Positions 5,962 through 9,379 of a stretch of 9,379 nucleotides of DNA are shown here, piece by piece. Location of the stretch: the NCBI GenBank assembly GCA_964530225.1, contig CAZHBA010000041.1, positions 1 through 9,379 of the forward strand. The letters run 5' to 3'. The translations under genes and the position numbers were made by a program. The notes under the pieces are model-generated. The model was not told the origin of the DNA. It did not search any database and saw only the letters and a list, made by a program, of their open reading frames with translations. Within the stretch, counting starts at the first letter, position 1. Each line of letters starts with the position of its first letter. The stretch comes from CAZHBA01 sp964530225. GTDB lineage: Bacteria > Pseudomonadota > Alphaproteobacteria > UBA6615.

Positions 5962-7212
5962 ATGGTCGATCCGCGTCTGATTTATCCGTTTGCCGGCTTA
6001 CGGCCGCTACCCGAGCGCGCCGCCGCCGTTGCCGCACCGCCATACGATGTCTTGTCGAGTGCCGAGGCGCGTCAGCAGGCGAGCGGAAATCCGTTGAGTT
6101 TTCTCCATATCTCGAAGCCTGAAATCGACTTGCCGGAAGGCACCAATCCGTTCGATGATGTGGTCTACGCCAAGGGCGGCGAAAACATTCTCCGCATGAT
6201 CGAGGACGGCGTACTCATTCGCGATCCGGCGCCGTGCTACTACGTCTACCGGCTGACCATGGGCAGTCACGCGCAAACCGGGTTGGTCGGTGCGGCGCCG
6301 GTCGGCGCTTACGATGACAACTGGGTGCGCCGCCACGAATTTACCCGGCCCGATAAGGAAGACGACCGAGTGCGCCAAATCGATTCCGTCGACGCGCAAA
6401 CTGGCCCTGTGCTGGTGGTGCACCAGCCGCGCGACGAGATTACGGCGGTGGTTGGCGAAGTTACGGCGACGCCACCGCTCTACGACGTGACCCGGCCCGA
6501 CGGTGTTGGTCACACGCTGTGGCTGGTCGACGATACCGCTCAAATCACCAGGATAGATGCCGTCTATGGTGCGCTCGATCTGCTATATATCGCCGACGGC
6601 CACCATCGCTCGGCCGCTGCATCGCGGGTTGCCGGGTTGCGCCGCGCCGCTAATCCAAACCACCGTGGCGACGAAGCATATAACCGATTCCTGATCGTCG
6701 CCTTCCCCGCCGATCAGGTGAATATTATCGATTACAACCGCGTCGTCCGTGATCTGAACGGTCTCTCGCCGAAAGCCTTTCTCGGCCGCTTGAGCGATGA
6801 TTTTGAGGTCGAACCTTCTGACCAACCAGTGCGGCCCGGCCAGCCCCATACGTTTGGTATGTATATGGGCGGCGATTGGTACCGCCTGACTTCGATCTCG
6901 CCGCCGGGTCCAGGGGCGTCGCCATTGGAACGCCTCGATGTGGGTCTATTGACCGATTTGATACTGGCGCCGGTGTTGGGTATCGGTGATCCGCGTATTG
7001 ATCCGCGCATTGATTTCGTTGGCGGCATCCGCGGGCTCGAAGGTTTGGCGGCGCGCGTCGACAGCAGTGAGTGGGCGGTTGCCTTCGCGCTCAATCCAAC
7101 GGGCATCGGAGACCTGATGGCGGTTGCCGATGCCAGCGAGGTGATGCCGCCGAAATCAACCTGGTTCGAGCCCAAGTTGGCCGACGGACTTATCTCTTAC
7201 CCTCTGGATTGA
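5962..7212 (+). CDS. DUF1015 family protein, function not established
   Basis: The predicted protein is 416 aa from ATG 5962 and appears soluble, with no signal peptide or membrane segment. It matches the DUF1015 family by IYPFAGLRPLP at the N-terminus, APPYDVLSS (25-33), NPLSFLHISKPEIDLP (43-58), RRHEFTRPDKEDDRV (123-137), a central IADGHHRSAAA (210-220) and MPPKSTWFEPKL near the C-terminus (395-406). The function is not settled. The DGHHR motif recalls ParB/sulfiredoxin-fold enzymes that bind nucleotide, which is an inference. The frame is open upstream to GTG 5875, but the conserved family start and an AAGGAG (5940-5945, unusually far at 16 nt) favour 5962. It lies 143 nt after degP beyond a terminator-like hairpin and 10 nt before miaA, so it may share a transcript with miaA. 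Confidence 0.88.
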   Translation: MVDPRLIYPFAGLRPLPERAAAVAAPPYDVLSSAEARQQASGNPLSFLHISKPEIDLPEGTNPFDDVVYAKGGENILRMIEDGVLIRDPAPCYYVYRLTMGSHAQTGLVGAAPVGAYDDNWVRRHEFTRPDKEDDRVRQIDSVDAQTGPVLVVHQPRDEITAVVGEVTATPPLYDVTRPDGVGHTLWLVDDTAQITRIDAVYGALDLLYIADGHHRSAAASRVAGLRRAANPNHRGDEAYNRFLIVAFPADQVNIIDYNRVVRDLNGLSPKAFLGRLSDDFEVEPSDQPVRPGQPHTFGMYMGGDWYRLTSISPPGPGASPLERLDVGLLTDLILAPVLGIGDPRIDPRIDFVGGIRGLEGLAARVDSSEWAVAFALNPTGIGDLMAVADASEVMPPKSTWFEPKLADGLISYPLD

Positions 7213-7222
7213 GCGCTAATAT

Positions 7223-8191
7223 GTGAGCGAGCCACACGCGCTTATGAGTGATACACCGGTCATTGTGATTGGCGGACCGACCGCCAGTGGAAAATCCAGT
7301 TTGGCTATGGCAATCGCCGAACGGCTAGACGGTATCGTTATCAACGGCGATGCCATACAGGTTTATCGCGATCTGCGCATACTTACCGCGCGCCCCGGTG
7401 ACGCGGACGAGCGACGCGTACCCCATCGCTTGTATGGAATGCTTGACGCAACCGAGACCTGCTCCGCCGGACGCTGGCAGGAATTGGCATTGGCGGAAAT
7501 CACTGCCGCGAAAGAGGCCGGCAAACGCGCCGTTGTGGTCGGTGGCACCGGGCTCTATCTGCGTGCGCTAATGGAAGGCATCGCGCCCATCCCCGATATT
7601 CCTGCCGACATTCGTGTGGCAGCGCGGGCGCGCTATGCCGAAATCGGTGGAGATGAATTCTACGCCGAGCTTGCTGTGCGCGATCCTGTAATAGCCGCGC
7701 GCCTGGAACCGGCCGACGGTCAGCGCCTGATGCGTGCCTGGGAAGTAACTGAAGCGACCGGGCGCTCACTGGCGCAGTGGCAGAACGAGCCGGTGGTAGC
7801 CCCTGAACTGGATTTTACTATGATCGTGTTGACACCGCCGCGCGGCGATATCTATGCCGCCTGCGATACCCGTTTGGACGCCATGGTGGCCGACGGTGCG
7901 TTCGACGAAGTGGATGCGTTGATGCAGCGCACAGAAGCCGAGAATCTTGATCCCAGTTTGCCGATCCTAAAGGCAGTGGGATACGCCGATCTAGCGGCCC
8001 ATTTGGCCGGCCGTACAACCCTGGAAGCGGCGGTCGCCGCGGCGCAGCAGCAAACAAGGAGGTACGCCAAACGGCAGATGACGTGGTTCCGCCATCAACT
8101 CCCTGACCGCGAATCCGCGCCCCCAGGAAATATTCAGGTATTGAAATATTCTTTCTTTAATGATAGCGAAATCTTTTCAAAAATATCTTGA
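7223..8191 (+). CDS. miaA: tRNA dimethylallyltransferase
   Basis: MiaA transfers a dimethylallyl group from DMAPP to N6 of adenosine 37 in tRNAs that read UNN codons, the first step toward (methylthio-)isopentenyl-A37. Counting from GTG 7223 (322 aa), the P-loop GPTASGKS is at 18-25. NGDAIQVYRDLRILTARP (41-58) carries the catalytic Asp, with Ala where many homologues have Ser. VGGTGLYLRAL (106-116), ILKAVGY (248-254) and RYAKRQMTWFRHQL (280-293) follow. Two starts are possible: GTG 7223, and ATG 7244, which gives 315 aa and an N-terminus of more typical length. Neither has a clear ribosome binding site. The final 20 codons are AT-rich, unlike the rest of the gene, and encode a tail (about 302-322) beyond the usual TWFRHQL end. 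A promoter overlaps the stop codon. Confidence 0.95.
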   Translation: MSEPHALMSDTPVIVIGGPTASGKSSLAMAIAERLDGIVINGDAIQVYRDLRILTARPGDADERRVPHRLYGMLDATETCSAGRWQELALAEITAAKEAGKRAVVVGGTGLYLRALMEGIAPIPDIPADIRVAARARYAEIGGDEFYAELAVRDPVIAARLEPADGQRLMRAWEVTEATGRSLAQWQNEPVVAPELDFTMIVLTPPRGDIYAACDTRLDAMVADGAFDEVDALMQRTEAENLDPSLPILKAVGYADLAAHLAGRTTLEAAVAAAQQQTRRYAKRQMTWFRHQLPDRESAPPGNIQVLKYSFFNDSEIFSKIS

Positions 8192-8216
8192 CTAGGATTA
8201 TTTATTCTCGTATGTT
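8188..8216 (+). promoter_or_regulatory. Near-consensus sigma70-type promoter overlapping the miaA stop
   Basis: TTGACT (8188-8193) and TATGTT (8211-8216) are separated by exactly 17 bp. An AT-rich tract at about 8143-8187 lies immediately upstream and could act as an UP element. The -35 box overlaps the miaA TGA at 8189-8191. Transcription would begin near 8223 and give ilvB a leader of about 250 nt. The call is by motif only. Confidence 0.55.
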
Positions 8217-8245
8217 GCGCGTCGGTGTTGGGTAAGCATGAGGAT

Positions 8246-8280
8246 CAAGGGTCGGGGCCGTTGCCTTTGACCTTGTTTTT
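8246..8280 (+). terminator. Intrinsic terminator or attenuator in the ilvB leader
   Basis: CAAG-G-GTC (8246-8253, one bulged G) pairs with GACCTTG (8269-8275). Inside it GGC (8256-8258) pairs with GCC (8263-8265) across loop CGTT, flanked by two G.U pairs. TTTTT (8276-8280) follows directly. This is a good Rho-independent terminator shape. It lies 55 nt after the miaA stop and about 23 nt after the predicted ilvB transcription start, so it could end miaA transcripts, attenuate ilvB, or do both. Confidence 0.6.
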
Positions 8281-8430
8281 CATTGAGGCGTTTCTGGCGG
8301 ATTCGTTCCCGGCACCGTCCAGGGCTATGCGATGTTAGTGACGGGCCGGCTGTGCTGTCGATCGGTGCTGGCTATACGCCCCGGCATGCGCTATGTCCGC
8401 CCGCTTGTTGGTCGGTGTAGACGCCCGTCG

Positions 8431-8442
8431 CCCCAATTGGGG
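8431..8442. promoter_or_regulatory. 12-bp perfect palindrome upstream of ilvB
   Basis: CCCCAATTGGGG is a perfect palindrome that ends 33 nt before the ilvB start and 18 nt before its ribosome binding site (GGAAGG, 8461-8466). It could be a protein operator, or in RNA a 4-bp hairpin with an AAUU loop. No function is assigned. Confidence 0.3.
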
Positions 8443-8475
8443 GATCGATGGGGAAAAATTGGAAGGTGTTGAGTG

Positions 8476-9379
8476 ATGTCTGGGAACCGAATGTCGGGTG
8501 CGGAAATGGTCATCGAGGCTCTGGCCGATCAGGGTGTTGAGGTTATTTTTGGCTACCCCGGTGGTGCGGTGTTGCCGCTGTATGATGCGCTGTTCAAGCA
8601 GAACTCGGTGCGCCATGTTCTGGTGCGTCACGAACAGGGTGCGGTTCATATGGCCGAGGGCTATGCCCGCGCGAGCGGAAAGATTGGCGTCGTTCTGGTG
8701 ACGTCGGGTCCCGGCGCGACGAACGCGGTTACCGGGCTGACCGATGCCCTCATGGACAGCATACCAGTAGTTTGCCTGACCGGTCAGGTACCGACCCACC
8801 TGATTGGCAACGACGCCTTCCAGGAAGCTGATACCACGGGCATAACGCGGCCCTGCACGAAGCACAATTATCTGGTGAAGCACGTTGACGATCTGTCACG
8901 CACCATGCACGAAGCGTTTTATATTGCTGCCGCCGGGCGTCCGGGACCGGTGGTGATCGATCTGCCGAAGGACGTTCAGTTTGCCGAAGGCGAATATACT
9001 GCACCCGACGAAACCACCCACCGGCACTACAAGCCGCAGACGCAGGGCGATCCAGCGCGCATCGCCGAGGCGGTCGACCTGATCGCCGGCGCCAAGCGGC
9101 CGATGTTCTATATCGGTGGCGGATGTGTAAATTCTGGTGTCGAGGCCTGCACGGCGGTTACCGAATTCGTCCGCGCGACCTGCTACCCGGCAACGGCAAC
9201 GTTAATGGGCCTGGGCGCGTTTCCGGCGTCGTCGTCGCAGTGGCTCGGCATGCTGGGCATGCACGGCACCTACGAGGCCAATCTGGCGATGCACGGCTGC
9301 GATGTGATGGTCGCAGTTGGTGCACGCTTTGACGATCGGGTGACCGGCCGCATCGACGCCTTTTCGCCGGGCTCGACCA
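8476..9379 (+). CDS. ilvB: Acetolactate synthase large (catalytic) subunit, 3' end cut by window edge
   Basis: The enzyme is ThDP- and FAD-dependent. It condenses two pyruvates to 2-acetolactate (valine and leucine) or pyruvate with 2-oxobutyrate to 2-aceto-2-hydroxybutyrate (isoleucine). The 301 visible codons are about half of the usual ~590 aa. MSGAEMVIEALADQGVEVIF, GYPGGAVLPLYDAL and VRHEQGAVHMAEGYARASGK (50-69, catalytic ThDP-activating E53) lie in the N-terminal ThDP domain. TSGPGATNAVTGLTDA, the FQEAD loop (115-119) and RPGPVVIDLPKDVQ follow. The central domain shows TLMGLGAFPAS, LGMLGMHGTYEANLAMHGCDVM and GARFDDRVTGR (282-292). GGAAGG (8461-8466) lies 9 nt before ATG 8476; ATG 8491 is a possible alternative. 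A small-subunit gene (ilvN/ilvH) is expected beyond the edge. Some relatives name this gene ilvI. Confidence 0.96.
   Translation, partial: MSGNRMSGAEMVIEALADQGVEVIFGYPGGAVLPLYDALFKQNSVRHVLVRHEQGAVHMAEGYARASGKIGVVLVTSGPGATNAVTGLTDALMDSIPVVCLTGQVPTHLIGNDAFQEADTTGITRPCTKHNYLVKHVDDLSRTMHEAFYIAAAGRPGPVVIDLPKDVQFAEGEYTAPDETTHRHYKPQTQGDPARIAEAVDLIAGAKRPMFYIGGGCVNSGVEACTAVTEFVRATCYPATATLMGLGAFPASSSQWLGMLGMHGTYEANLAMHGCDVMVAVGARFDDRVTGRIDAFSPGST

Noticed and set aside
6007..6543. Antisense 178-aa frame inside the DUF1015 gene
   Set aside because: It lies wholly opposite a conserved coding region, has Arg/His-rich shadow composition and has no own promoter or ribosome binding site.
8212..8235. Seven-codon leader peptide MLRVGVG upstream of the terminator
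   Set aside because: Its ATG lies inside the predicted -10 box, so the peptide would not be on the transcript from that promoter. It has only one Leu and two Val codons.
8335..8883. Antisense 182-aa frame across the ilvB leader and 5' part
   Set aside because: Most of it is opposite conserved ilvB codons. It has no recognisable domain, and the ilvB frame explains the constraint.
1..9379. Mobile elements, CRISPR arrays, tRNA or rRNA genes
   Set aside because: No transposase, integrase, terminal inverted repeats, spaced direct-repeat array, tRNA cloverleaf or rRNA sequence was recognised.

Overview
The window is a gene-dense chromosomal stretch, with every confident gene on the + strand. It looks like an alphaproteobacterium, possibly of Rhodospirillales or Rhizobiales type. 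The grounds are the order thyA - folA - hflK - hflC - DUF2065 - degP - (DUF1015) - miaA - ilvB, which from memory of the group is a conserved alphaproteobacterial neighbourhood. The moderately GC-rich codon use and the glycine-rich HflK N-terminus also fit. The species cannot be named from the sequence.

Layout: (1) 1-1236 is a folate/dTMP pair: thymidylate synthase, cut at its 5' end by the window edge, followed after 5 nt by dihydrofolate reductase. DHFR regenerates the tetrahydrofolate that ThyA oxidises. (2) 1237-1802 is about 560 bp without a convincing gene. It holds a two-copy 21-bp tandem repeat, two doubtful small ORFs and a possible extended -10 promoter for hflK. (3) 1803-4072 is a membrane-proteostasis cluster: hflK and hflC overlap by one base (TAATG), then comes a small two-helix DUF2065 membrane protein. 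(4) 4307-5818 encodes a Do-family periplasmic serine protease with two PDZ domains. It is preceded by a perfect 7-bp dyad and followed by a probable terminator hairpin. HflKC (the FtsH modulator), DUF2065 and DegP together form an envelope quality-control block. (5) 5962-7212 encodes a DUF1015 protein of unestablished function. Ten bases later begins miaA (tRNA A37 dimethylallyltransferase, to 8191). (6) 8192-8475 is a leader region. A near-consensus sigma70-type promoter overlaps the miaA stop codon, and an intrinsic terminator lies just downstream of it. After a further ~200 nt the acetolactate synthase large subunit gene starts at 8476 and runs off the window at about half its length.

Most genes are ordinary housekeeping genes with intact motifs. 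I see no mobile element, CRISPR array, tRNA or rRNA. The points most worth a second look are the promoter-terminator arrangement ahead of ilvB with the AT-rich tail of miaA, the DGHHR-containing DUF1015 protein, the dyad ahead of degP, and the repeat-bearing gap before hflK. I did not find a clear previously undescribed multi-gene system.
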